Part shown: piece after piece, positions 1 through 10,569 of the stretch
Position numbering within the stretch: the first letter of the stretch is position 1
How the letters are laid out: each line of letters starts with the position of its first letter
Assembly (NCBI RefSeq): GCF_963082655.1
Contig: NC_081555.1
Span: 14,467,262 to 14,531,261 of the forward strand
Length of the DNA stretch: 64,000 nt
From: Stomoxys calcitrans
Taxonomy: Eukaryota; Arthropoda; Insecta; Diptera; Muscidae
Direction: 5' to 3'
Translations under genes and position numbers: made by a program
The notes under the pieces: generated by a model
What the model saw: only the letters and a program-made list of their open reading frames with translations
What the model was told of the DNA's origin: nothing
Database searches by the model: none

Positions 1-1678
1 CAAGTCACTGCACTTCAAAACCAGACAATGCTGTCTGGTCTGGTCTTGTTTAGCCTGGTCTCGTTTCACTGAAATGGCCTTGACCTCTCATGGGGAGTAA
101 ATCGTTTTCGAGATATGATTGACTATTTTTGATGACTTTCCAGTTTTTTTGGGCGTATTTTCTTTTTTGGTATTACTCTCCAAAAAAAAAAAAGTTTCTT
201 TGCTGCTTTAAAGAACCTACAGCGTCAGTTGTGTTTATGCTAGAGCTACAGCGGAAACGGAACACTGAAGATTGAATTTTTTTTTTGATATTTGCAATTC
301 CTTTAAAGTTGACTGACCACTGCTGCCATATTTTCCATTGACCACTTTCCATTATTTTTTTTTTGTTTGTTGGTTTTCTTCACATATTGTTGTTGGGGGG
401 TTTTGGACTATGACGCTCTCTATTGTTATAAGGCGCAGGTAGCTGCTTTTGAGGGGCTGGCGGGCGCCTGGAGTTGGGGGAAGAAAGAGGCCAGCTATTG
501 TTGTCAAAGAAGAGAGCTAGCCCCCCCATATATATTCACATTTGAGTTGGTCCAAAATATTGCACTCGATTTTAAGAATTGGATTTTTGAAGCACACTCA
601 TAAAAACTGTAGTGGACAGCACAGCTGAGAAGAGCGTCCAAGTTTTTTGATAAGGATTTTAATTTTTTTTTGTTTTTTTTTTCTTTCTTTATTTCTTGTA
701 AGCGATCACAGTTTATGTTTTGGAATTTACTTACTTCGAGCTAACTTTTCACTTTGAATGATAATTAAAATCCTGCTGTAAGTTTTAGCGGCGCTCTTTT
801 TTTTTCTGTGAAAAAATGTTTTTTCCTTTTTTTTTTTAAGGGGTTTATTTTTGTTGTTCTTTTGAAGATTTTGGCGGCGTTAGGTGGCGTTGTCTAGACT
901 CTCGAGCGTGTGACAAGTAAGGAAAATGTAAACGAACTAAATGGGAGTGCATATCACAAATATGGATATAGGGGATGGTTGGAAGCGGAGCGCATACATT
1001 TGATTATGAATAATTGTAAATTTGGTGTTCACATCTAAAAAACCAGCCAACGGCCCAGGGAAAGCAGCAGCGAAGGTGGCAGAGAGCGAACGCCAACGTC
1101 AAAGAATCCACAATTGTTGTTGAATTGCCGCCTTGCCTGCCTAACACAGGACGACCGAGTGAGTGAACACAGTGACATGTGAATGGGGCATGCGCTGTGG
1201 CCCCCTTCAAATTTGGGCTAACCAACGAGAGTCCTTTTCTGCAGCTGAGGCTAAAGGAGAAAGCAGAATGAACGAACGAACGAGCGAACGAATTGCTGCT
1301 TCACCGCTGGTCTACTGGCGGTATGTATTCTAATAAGAATCTAAGAGTTCTAAGTAGACAAGGAGGTGTCGAGAGTAAGAGAGCCAGAGGGGGGGCTAAG
1401 TGGTTGGGCCTGGCTGAAATCTGCTGGCATTGGAGGAAACGAAAAGTTTTATGAAACAAACAAATACTTGCCACCTTAAAAGACGCCCGCTAGAGACGGA
1501 AAAAACTTGTACGCTTGACAAAATTAAAGAAAAAAAAAGAAAAAATAAAATTTTCTCATTATTTACTTTCATAAAAAATGAGAAGGTTTTTTTTTCGCAA
1601 AAAAAAAAACCTTACCAACAACTATCAGCAGCCAGCCAGCACATTTGCGCATACCCTTTGAATAGCTAAAGGCTTTAA

Positions 1679-1700
1679 TGTGTGTGTGTGTGCGTGTGTG
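1679..1700. repeat. TG dinucleotide microsatellite
   Basis: Run of TG interrupted by one GC step. Confidence 0.8.
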
Positions 1701-1990
1701 CTTGTAAGTGAGCCCCCCCAGCTCTCAGTGATAACGTGTTAATTACTCTTTGGTTTTAATTAGTGTTGTGCTCTTGCTCTCAGTCTCTCTGAATGTTTTA
1801 ACTAACGGCTGCTGGCTCTCCCACAGCCGACTCTGAGTGTTTTAATTATCAAAAGATGGTCGGTGTTAATTAGTCAACGATCTTAACATTCTCATTTCCA
1901 TTTTGTTTCATTTCGCCAATTAGTACTCATTTCCGTTGTGAGTGTGACCCTTTGCCAGGCCAGCAAAGGCCATAGGACTGTTTAACATGG

Positions 1991-2017
1991 AGTGTGTGCG
2001 TGTGTGTGTGTGTGTGC
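1991..2017. repeat. TG dinucleotide microsatellite
   Basis: Interrupted TG run of about 27 bases. Confidence 0.8.
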
Positions 2018-2320
2018 TGACAAGTGAATGTTAACAAAAAAAAAAGCTTGATTATGTGATTATGTGTGCTTGTTTTATGTATCCTTTAAAAGGCAGTAGC
2101 AGTAGCAGCCAAGTCCTTTTTTTTCTTTGCCTTTTATGTTGATGGCGTTTCATTTCCAAGAAGTTTCATTTCCTTTTTTTAAGCTTTAGCTTCATTTCCA
2201 TTTTATTTATTTATATATATTTTTTTTCGTTTAGATTTCTTCTTCTTCGACCATTCCTTTTAAAGGTAAAAAAGCAGCAAGGAGTTTTGTTAAAAGTGTA
2301 TATGGCTGGTGTCTCAAGAT

Positions 2321-2344
2321 GTGTGTGTGTGTGTGTTTGTGTGT
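2321..2344. repeat. TG dinucleotide microsatellite
   Basis: TG run. In other frames it yields a spurious His-Thr-rich peptide. Confidence 0.8.
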
Positions 2345-2467
2345 ATGGTGTTTTCTTGAATGCATGTCCGTCGGCATTTGAAGATTGTGTTCTGGCGATA
2401 GCTTGGCAATTTGTATTGAAAGGTGTACATTTTTCGATTTTTGTTTAAGAAAGGAAGAAAAGTTGGA

Positions 2468-2666
2468 TTTAAAAAAAAACAAAAAAGAAATAAAAGTAAA
2501 ATATAAAATTTTTCGATAAAAAAAAAAAAAATGAAAATAAAAGAAAAAATAAAAAATAAAGAAAAAAAAAAATAAAAGAAAAGAAAAAAAAATAAAAAAA
2601 AATAAAAGAAAAAAAATAAAAGAAAAAAAAAATAAAAGAAAAAAAATAAAAATAAAATAAAATAAA
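2468..2666. repeat. A-rich simple repeat (AAAAATAAAAG type)
   Basis: About 200 bases of nearly pure A with regular T and G interruptions. Its complement reads as long Phe/Tyr-rich open frames that are artefacts of composition. Confidence 0.85.
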
Positions 2667-3053
2667 CAAAAACTGTAAGAAAAGGCAAAAATCGGACGGA
2701 TTCGAATATATAAAATCCTACAAGACCTAGCCTACTTATTACTTTTAATGCATAGAACCTATGTCTAAATCTATTGTAGTCAGACCTTAACTTTGAAAAA
2801 ATATTTATTTAGCTAATAGAACTTTTTTAAACGACAGGACCTCAATTGTGGCTACTGCAGTGATAAAAGCATACATCGGCTAAAAAATTTGTATGGGAGC
2901 TACATGTAAATCTGGACCGATTTTGATGTGGGTAGTGCATACATGAAACACCTCATGCAAAATTTTGTAAAGATGGAAGCAAAAGCAGGACCTCAATTGT
3001 GGCTACTGCAGTGATAAGAGCATACATCGGCCAAAAGATATGTAGGGGAGCTA

Positions 3054-3289
3054 TTGTGTTGCCCAAAAAGTAATTGCCGATTTTTTAAAAGAAAGCAAAT
3101 GCATTTTTACTCAAACTTAGAATGAACTTTAATCAAATATACTTTTTTTACTCTTTTTTCTAAAACAAGCTAAAAGTAACAGCTGATAACGGACAGAAGA
3201 AAGAATGCAATTATAGAGTCACAAGCTGTGAAAAAATTTGTCAACGCCGACTATATGAAAAATCCGCAATTACTTTTTGGGCAACCCAA
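3054..3289 (+). mobile_element. Mariner-type MITE, copy 1
   Basis: A 236-bp non-autonomous element with terminal inverted repeats of about 28 bp starting TTGGGTTGCCCAAAAAGTAA. It is flanked by TA on both sides, the target duplication expected of the Tc1/mariner superfamily. It has no coding capacity. This is one of nine copies in the window. Confidence 0.85.
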
Positions 3290-3639
3290 TAAAATCCTAC
3301 AAGACCTAGCCTACTTATTTCTTTTAAAGCATAGAACCTATGTCTAAATCTAGTCAGACCTTAATTTTGAAAATCTATTTATTTAGCTAATAGAACTTTT
3401 TTAAACGACAGGACCTCAATTGTGGCAACTGCGGCAGTGACAAAAACATAAATCGGCCCAAAGATATGTATGGGAGCTATATGTAAATCTGGACCGATTT
3501 GGGTAGTGCGTACATGTTTGGATGTCAAATGAAACACCTCATGCAAAATTTTGTAAAGATCGAAGCAAAAGCAGGATCTCAATTGTGGCTACTGCAGTGA
3601 TAAAAGCATACATCGGTCAAAAGATATGTAGGGGAGCTA

Positions 3640-3873
3640 TTGGGTTGCCCAAAAAGTAATTGCGGATTTAAAAAAAAGTAAATGCCTTTTTAATAAAACT
3701 TAGAATGAACTTTAATCAAATAAACTTTTTTTACACTTTTTTTCTAAAGCAAGCTAAAAGTAACAGCTGATAACTGACAGAAGAAAGAATGCAATTACAG
3801 AGTCGGAAGCTGTGAAAAAATTAGTCAACGCCGACTATATGAAAAATCCGCAATTACTTTTTGGGCAACCCAA
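3640..3873 (+). mobile_element. Mariner-type MITE, copy 2
   Basis: A 234-bp copy in the second tandem unit. Left flank GGGGAGCTA and right flank TATATGTAAATCTGG, compared with the empty site GGGAGCTATATGTAAATC near 3473, show insertion at a TA dinucleotide. Confidence 0.9.
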
Positions 3874-4022
3874 TATATGTAAATCTGGACTGATTTTGAT
3901 GTGTGTTGTGCATACATGTTTGGAGGTCAAACGAAACCCCCCTGTAAAATTTTGTAAAGATCGAACCAAAAGCCTTAAAAAGCCATGTCGGGTTAAAGGT
4001 ATATATGGGAGATATATGAGTA

Positions 4023-4088
4023 GGCCATTGTAGCGCAGTGAGTAGCATGTTCACCTCTGACGCTGAATGGTTGTGCTCGAACACCAGA
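4023..4088 (+). mobile_element. tRNA-like SINE head fragment abutting a HINE
   Basis: The segment contains TAGCGCAGTGAGTAGCATG, similar to a tRNA box A, and GTGCTCGAACACC in the box B position. It stops at CAGAAA, exactly where HINE copy a begins. The same junction recurs near 8177. Confidence 0.65.
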
Positions 4089-6556
4089 AACAAGTAAAAG
4101 CATGCTAAGTTCGGCCGGGCTGACTCTTATATACACCCCATCATTGATCGCATTTGTCGAGTTCTTTTCCCGGTATCTTTTTTTAGGCAAAACAAGTAAA
4201 AAGGCGTTTAGTTCGGCCGGGCCGAACTTTGGATACCCACCACCTCGGGTATATATGTAATCCACCTTTCATCAAAATCCGGTGAAAATTGCATACCTTA
4301 TGTCTTATGATTATAAATATATCCGATCTATATGGCAGCTATATGCAAATCTTCATCGTTCTAGACCAAATTGCAGAAATATATGGGGGGGTTAACTTAG
4401 CTCTCTGTCCGAAATTTCGGCAACACCGGACATTAAATGCGCCTTTTATGGGCCAAAACCATTAAATCGAAAGATCGGTCTATATGACAGCTATATCCAA
4501 ACCTGGACCGATCTGAGCCAATTGACGAAGGATGTTGAAGGGCCTAAGGCAACTCACTGTCCAAATTTCAGCAAATTCGGATAATAAATGTGGCTTTTAT
4601 TGGCCTAAGATCCTAAATCGGCGGATCGGTCTATATGGGGGCTATATCAAGATATACTCCGACATAGCCCATTTTCGAACTTAACCTGCTTATGGACAAA
4701 AAAAAAATAGTCTGTGCAAAGTTTCATCTCAATATCTCTATTTTTGAAAACTGTAGCATGATTTCAACAGACAGACGGACGTGTCGGAAATGGATATTTC
4801 GATGTGTTGCAAACGGAATGACAAAATGAATTACCCCCATCCTTCGGTGGTGGGTATAAAAAGGATAAAAGAAAAGAATTGCTATGCTAAATGAACTGAA
4901 TGTTGGAGACCATAGTAGAAGTCATTGTGTAAAATTTTAGCCAAATCGAATAAGAATTGCAACCTTTAGGGGCTCAAAAAGTAAAATAGGGAGACCGGTT
5001 TATATGGGAGCTCTTTCAGACCATATTTGACGTGTATTTTCAAGGTCATTTGAACCGTACTCGGCACAGTTGTTGAAAGTCATAACAAAACACCTCATGC
5101 AAAATTTCAGCCAAATCGGATAAGAATTGCGCCCTCTAGTGGCAAAAGAAGACAAGATCCAAGATCGGTTTATATGGCAGCTATATCAGGTTATAAACCG
5201 ATTTGAACCGTACTCGGCACAGTTGTTGAAAGTCATAACAAAACACTTTCATTCAAATCAAATAAGAATTGCGCCCTCTAGTGGCAAAAGAAGTCAAGAT
5301 CCAAGATCGGTTATCGATCGATGTAAACCATATTTGGTACAGTTGTTAACAGTCATAACAAAACAACTCATGCAAAATTTCAGCCAAATCGGATAAGAAT
5401 TGCGCCCTCTAGGGGCTGAAGAAGTCAAGACCCTAGATCGGTTTATATGGCAGCTATATCAGGTTATGAACCGATTTGAACCTTACTTAGCACAGTTGTT
5501 GGAATTTATAACAAAACGCACAAGTTCAGCTAAAGCAGATAAGAACTGCGCCCTCTAGTGGCTCAAGAAGTCAAGAACCCAGATCGGTTTATATGGGAGC
5601 TATATCAGGTTATAACACCGATGTGGACCGTTCTTTGTACAGTAGTTATAACAGAACACCGCACGAAAATTTTCAGCCAAATCGGACAAGAATTGCGGTT
5701 TGTAAAGACTCAAGAATTCAAATCGGGAAATCGGTTTATGTGGGAGCTATATAAGGTCGTAACAGACTACTCACTGTAAAGTTTCAGCCAAATCGGACAA
5801 AACTTGCGACTTCCACGAGCTCATGAAGTCAAAACGGAAGATCGGTTAATATGGGAGCTATATCAGGTTATTGACCGATTTGAACCGTATGTGGCACATT
5901 TGTTGAAAGTTGTAACAGAACACCATATTTAAAAATTTTAGCTAAATCGGACAAAAATTGCGGTTTGTAAAGACTCAAGAAGTCAAATCGCGGAATCGGT
6001 TTATATGGGAGCTATATCAGGTTATTGACCGATTTGGACCGTATGTGGCACATTTGTTGAAAGTTGTAACAGAACACCTCATGCAAAGTTTACGCTAAAT
6101 CGAACAAAAATTGCGGTTTGTAATGACTCAAGAAGTCAAATCGCGGAATCGGTTTATATGGGAGCTATATCAGATTATAGACCGATTGGGACCGGGCTTC
6201 GCACAAGCGTTGGAAGTCGTAGCAGAACACTCTCTGCAAAATTTTGAGCAAAATCGGACAAAACTTGCGGCTTTCGGGAGCTCAAGAAGTCAAATCGGGA
6301 GATCGGTTTATATGGGAACTATATCTAAATTTGAACCGATATGGCCCATTTGTAATCCCTAATCACCTACATCAACACTTAGTATCTGTGCAAAATTTCA
6401 AGCGGCTAGCTTTACGCGTTGGACCGCTATCGTGATTTCGACAGACGGACGGACGGACATATATATTCCTTATGGGATTTTAGACGAATATTTTTAAGGT
6501 ATTACCAACGGAATGACTAGATTAGCATACCCCCATGCTATGGTGGTGGGTAAAAA
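4089..6556 (-). mobile_element. HINE family A, copy a (DINE-1-like), interrupted by a HINE B element
   Basis: In + coordinates the copy opens with AAGTAAAAGC and the hairpin region TTCGGCCGGGC. It then carries subterminal TATATACACCCCATCA, a series of about 155-bp internal tandem units (4990-6350; motifs TATATGGGAGCTATATCAGG and AAATCGGA), a GACGGACGGACA tract and a closing GGTGGTGGGTAAAAAA. It has no ORF. The structure matches DINE-1/Helentron-associated elements: subterminal inverted repeats, central tandem units, a 3' hairpin and a conserved end block with TATATATTC. A separate B-type element occupies 4191-4861. Confidence 0.7.
4191..4861 (-). mobile_element. HINE family B element nested in HINE A
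   Basis: In + coordinates it starts AACAAGTAAAAAGGCG, with hairpin TTCGGCCGGGCCGAA and subterminal GGATACCCACCACC, and ends GGTGGTGGGTATAAAAA. It lies inside copy a between AGGCAAA and AAGGATAAAAG. These are contiguous in copy b near 8272-8290 (AGGCAAAAAAGGATA), so this is a clean insertion into an A run. It is short, with about three internal units. Confidence 0.85.
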
Positions 6557-6597
6557 ATTAGGTTCATCGATTCTTAATTGCAATAAAAAAAATTATA

Positions 6598-6831
6598 TTG
6601 GGTTGCCCAAAAAGTAATTGCGGATTTTTCATATAGTCGGCGTTGACAAATTTTTTCACAGCTTGTGACTCTGTAATTGCATTCTTTCTTCTGTCAGTTA
6701 TCAGCTGTTACTTTTAGCTTGCTTTAGAAAAAAGTGTAAAAAAAGTATATTTGATTAAAGTTCATTCTAAATTTTATTAAAAATGCATTTACTTTCTTTT
6801 AAAAAATCCGCAATTACTTTTTGGGCAACCA
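6598..6831 (-). mobile_element. Mariner-type MITE, copy 3
   Basis: Full-length MITE in the opposite orientation to copies 1 and 2, with both inverted termini and TA flanks. The last bases of the right terminus are lost (GGGCAACCA). Confidence 0.85.
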
Positions 6832-7279
6832 TATTTTGTTATTTTTTTTAGTTTTCAATTTTTTTCTCGATAACTTCTAATTAAGAAATCAGGTAAAATG
6901 TTTTACTCCTCCTTGCTTCCCTTCTGGTTTTCTTTATTTTCCTGAAAATTCCTTAACAAAGAAAATCTATATAAAAACGCCCTTTTTCATCCAAAAAAAA
7001 AAAAATTGTGTGCAACCCTTAGTTCTATAAATCCCAAACATTGTCATTGCAAATATAACCACCATTTACGAACCTGCGGCATGGTTTATCCGACGGCATT
7101 CTTACACGCAACCATTGATTAAATTTTTGTAAGTGAGCCGTGCAATAGCAACAAAAGGTTTTTTAAAATGTAAAAGATATTGAGGTGAGAGAATTCAAAC
7201 ACGGAAAGGATTTTTCAACTAGAAACTGAGAAAATTAAAATGTTCGGTTTGGAAGATTCTCTTAATTCCTTTAATGATT
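6832..7279. other. AT-rich spacer, nothing recognised
   Basis: About 450 bases of AT-rich sequence with no repeat family or coding frame that I recognise. Confidence 0.5.
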
Positions 7280-7705
7280 AAAAACGTTCTAAGTTCGGCC
7301 GGGCCGAATCTTGAGAACTCAAATGAACTTAGTAGGGCACATGTCTACTTTATGTACCAAATTACTGCCAAAAGAGGAAAAAATTTTAACTTCTAGGGGC
7401 GTAGAAATCTAATCGAGCTTATATGGGAGCTATATCAGGTTATAGACTGTTAATAAATGGCCACATTGTTGCAATATTAGTTCAAATCGTACGAACATCC
7501 ATATGGGAGCTATATCCAAATCTGAACAGACTTTTTCCATTCGCTAAAAAATTGTCTCTTCGCTTAAAATATGTATGTGCCACATTTGAAGACGATCGGA
7601 TGAAAATTTCGACTCTAAGAATGTAAACAAATTGACATGGACAGACGGTCAGACAGACAGAGGGACATAGCTAAATCTAATAGGGGTGGTGTAGGGTATA
7701 AAAAT
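7280..7705 (-). mobile_element. Short HINE element (variant C)
   Basis: It contains the hairpin GTTCGGCCGGGCCGAAT near 7293, two internal units with TATATGGGAGCTATATC, a GACAGACGG-type tract and the end GGTGTAGGGTATAAAAAT. Its termini differ from families A and B, and it is the shortest near-complete copy here (about 425 bp). Confidence 0.65.
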
Positions 7706-7839
7706 TAATCATTTAACGACTCTCCTATTTATAAGGCTATTTTGAGTCAATAACTACGGTTCACTGTTGTCTTGTCCCAGGGTCAATTTGCTAACTTTCA
7801 ACAATATTGTGGCCTTTATTTTATGCGTGTTTTTTTCCC

Positions 7840-8097
7840 ATAACCAACACGCAGGGTATGTCCCCTGTAGGGGGTAGTGCATTACGTTGGCAAATAGGAA
7901 ATTGAAGGATTGGAGGGAGGAAAGAGGGAGTACTGTTTATTGATATTCGTCTTAAATTTCTGAGCGTCAATGTCGGTGGGAAAGACATTAGCCGGAAGTG
8001 GATTCCACGAATGGTTCGGGCGAAAAATGAATTTTCTCTATAATGCTTGGTTCGGTCGACTGACCAATCAATTACAAACGGGTGTGAGTTCCTACGG
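7840..8097 (-). mobile_element. 3' end of a LINE, 5'-truncated fragment
   Basis: This matches the 3' end of the decayed LINE at 54055-54300. Shared blocks include CAACACGCAGG, GTGCATTACGTTGGCAA, GGAATTGGAGGG-like sequence, ACATTAGCCGGAAGT and CAATTACAAAC. In antisense both encode a stretch ending a reverse-transcriptase ORF. Only the 3' end is present, as usual for LINEs truncated during insertion. It abuts a SINE at 8098. Confidence 0.65.
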
Positions 8098-9663
8098 AGG
8101 CCACCGTAGTGCAGATGTTAGTATGTCAGCCTATGACGCTGAACGCCTGGGTTCGAATTCTGACGAGGCCATCAGAAACAAGTAAAAGCGTGCTAAGTTC
8201 GGCCGGGCCAAATCTTATATACCCTCCACCATGGATCGCATTTGTCGAGTTCTTTTCCCGGCATCTCTTCTTAGGCAAAAAAGGATATAAGAAAAGAGTT
8301 GCTCTGCTATTAAAACTATATCAAGATATGGTCCGGTTCGGACCACAAGTAAATTATATGTTGGAGACCTGTGTAAAATTTCAGCCAATTCGTATAAGAA
8401 TTGCGCCCATTGGGGCTCACGAAGTAAAATAGAGAGAACGATTTATATGGGATCTGTATCGGGCTATAGACCGATTCAGACCATAATAAACACGTTTGTT
8501 GATGGTCATGAGAGGATCCATCGTACAAAATTTCAGGCATATCGGATAATAATTGCGACCTCTAGGGGTCAAGAAGTCAAGATCCCAGATCGGTTTATAT
8601 GGCAGCTATATCAGGCTATGAACCGATTTGAACCTTATTTGACACAGTTGTTGAAAGTAAAAATAAAATACGTCATGCAAAATTTCAGCCAAATCGGATA
8701 GGAATTGCGCCCTCTAGAAGCTCAAGAAATCAAATCCCCAGATCGGTTTATATGGTAGCTATATCAGGTTATGGACCGATTTAAACCATACTTGGCACAG
8801 TTGTTGGGTATCATAACAAAACACGTCGTGCGAAATTCCATTCCAATCGGATGAGAATTGCGCACTCTAGAGGCTCAAGAAGTCAAGACCCAAGATCGGT
8901 TTATATGGTAGCTATATCAGGTTATGGACCGATTTAAACCATTCTTGGCACTGTTGTTGGATATAACAAGAAAACTCGTCGTGCAAAATTTCATTTCAAT
9001 CGGATGAGAATTGCGCACTCTAGAGGCTCAAGAAGTCAAGACCCAAGATCGGTTTATATGGCAGCTATATCAGGTTATGAACCGATTTGAACCATACTTG
9101 GCACAGTTGTTGTATATCAGAACAAAACACGTCGTGCAAAATTTCATTCTGATCGGATAAGAATTGCGCGCGCTAGAGGCTCAAGAAGTCAAGACCCACG
9201 ATCGGTTTATATGGCAGCTATATCAAAACATGGACCGATATGACCCATTTACAATACCAACCGACCTACACTAATAAGAAGTATTTGTGCAAAATTTCAA
9301 GCGGCTAGCTTTACTCCTTCGGAAGTTAGCGTGCTTTCGACAGACAGACGGACGGACGGACGGACGGACGGACAGACGGACGGACATGGCTAGATCGACA
9401 TAAAATGTCGCGACGATCAAGAATATATATACTTTATGGGGTCTCAGACGAATATTTCGAGTAGTTACAAACAGAATGACGAAATTAGTATACCCCCCAT
9501 CTTATGGTGGAGGGTATAAAAAAATGTATAGCGGTGGTTTTCCCCTCCTAATGCTGGCAACATTTGTGAGGTACTATGCCATGCAAAACTTCTCTCCGAG
9601 CTCCGTTCGGGCTCGGCTATAAAAAGGAGGTCCCTTATCATTGAGCTTAAACTTGAATCCTTC
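8098..9663 (+). mobile_element. tRNA-derived SINE split by a HINE insertion
   Basis: The head (8098-8177) has TAGTGCAGATGTTAGTATG (box A region) and GGTTCGAATTC (box B region). The body continues at 9523 with AGCGGTGGTTTTCCCC, TGCTGGCAACATTTGTGAGG and TATAAAAAGGAGG. The two parts are contiguous in other copies (for example 10245-10500) and are separated here by HINE copy b. Confidence 0.85.
8178..9522 (-). mobile_element. HINE family A, copy b
   Basis: Near-complete copy. In + coordinates: AACAAGTAAAAGCGTGC, TTCGGCCGGGCC (hairpin, right arm slightly mutated), subterminal ATATACCCTCCACCATGG, five or six internal units of about 154 bp (starts near 8588, 8743, 8897, 9051 and 9204), a GACGGACGGACG tract at 9343-9386, the conserved block AAGAATATATATACTTTATG, and the end ATGGTGGAGGGTATAAAA. 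The two subterminal repeats are inverted copies of each other. No protein is encoded, so mobility would depend on a helper in trans. Confidence 0.75.
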
Positions 9664-10170
9664 CCAGGGTACTTGAAAGCGGGAAACTCTTTTTCTTCTC
9701 CAGCATTTTAGCAGTTTAATGCTCTTCGCAAGATCTGATTCTCTTTCCAGCTTCTGTAGAAGTGCTCTGTTCATACACCTCTGTCGCTTTCCCGGTCTGC
9801 TTGTGAACTTAGCAAAGTCTTCGCTCACATCGGAAACACTACCTTTACTTTAAGACTCACATCCCTCTGGTTTATCTTTCTTTTCCTCATAAATTAGTCT
9901 AATGACTAGTTGTGCGCTTGAAGCATTACTCTCGACTACAGGTGCCTAGGCACCCCCACCTATAGTAGGGGAGGACAGCATGCTGCGGTCTGACGCCACC
10001 GCCGCAGCTGTTGGATCTTTGGAGTTCACTTTGAGCCTAATCCGAAAAGGCTTTAAAATGTTTTCGTAATAGGCAGTACTTATTCCGAGATACGCATATT
10101 TTTCTTTGAGGAGCGAAAGGAAAAGATGTCCGCTCCACTCAACGGCTACTTTGCACTTGTTAATGCCATA
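9660..10170 (-). pseudogene. Decayed coding fragment of unknown family (170 codons, two stops)
   Basis: On the minus strand one frame runs for about 170 codons with only two stops (TAG at 9946-9948, TAA at 9850-9852). The sense stretches read like real protein: a hydrophobic start with WSGHLFLSLL and YAYLGIS, an acidic linker with YEEKKDKPEGCES, and a basic C-terminal part with RPGKRQR, KLERESDL and WRRKRVSRF. The GC content and codon pattern differ from the AT-rich flanks. The fragment is cut by the SINE body at one end and HINE copy c at the other. It is most likely an ORF1/gag-like or accessory ORF of a LINE, but I cannot name the family. A dead host-gene exon is possible. Confidence 0.5.
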
Positions 10171-10243
10171 CCATTTTTATACCCTCCAGGGGAGGGAGTA
10201 TACTAATTTCGTCATTCCGTTTGTAACACCTTGAAATTTTCGG

Positions 10244-10555
10244 AAGCCACCGTAGCGCAGGGGTTAGCATGTTGGCCTATGATGCTGAACGCCTGTGTTC
10301 AATCCTGTCGAGACCATAAGAAAAAAAATTTTCTGCGATGGTTTTCCCCTCCTAATGCTGGCAACATTTGTGAGGTACTATGCCATGTAAAAACTTCTCT
10401 CCAAAGAGGTGTCACACTGCGGCACGCAGTTCGGACTCGGCTATAAAAAGGAGGCCCCATATCATTGAGCTTAAAGTTGAATCGGACTGCTCTCATTGAT
10501 ATGTGAGAAGAAGTTTGCCCCTGTTCCTTAGTGGAATGTTCATGGGCAATACTTG
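10244..10555 (+). mobile_element. tRNA-derived SINE, near full length
   Basis: The best-preserved copy: GCCACCGTAGCGCAGGGG, TTAGCATG (box A region), GTGTTCAATCC (box B region), body AGCTTAAAGTTGAATCGG, and tail GTTCCTTAGTGGAATGTTCA. About 310 bp. Boxes of this type match the internal RNA polymerase III promoter of tRNA-derived SINEs. A TATAAAAAGGAGG stretch mid-body is conserved in all copies. Confidence 0.8.
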
Positions 10556-10569
10556 TAGCCATGTTCGTC

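Larger units (their letters stand above)
1..2711. other. AT-rich region, no gene recognised
   Basis: I see no conserved coding frame, RNA gene or mobile element here. The sequence is AT-rich with many poly-A/T runs and short TG tracts. Open frames in it (for example around 367-603, 1004-1225 and 1430-1669) are short and carry no recognisable motif. It could be intergenic or intronic DNA. Confidence 0.6.
2712..3873. repeat. Two-unit tandem duplication, each unit carrying a MITE
   Basis: The block beginning AAAATCCTACAAGACC at 2712 recurs at 3291, a period of 579 bases. Each unit holds a repeated module (motifs GGAGCTA, AAATCTGGACCGAT, CAATTGTGGC) followed by a mariner-type MITE in the same orientation. 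The units differ at many positions, so the duplication is old. The module looks like the internal tandem units of the HINE families elsewhere in the window but is not identical to them. Confidence 0.8.

Noticed and set aside
2314..2688. Phe-rich minus-strand frame, like a membrane protein
   Set aside because: Complement of an A-rich simple repeat.
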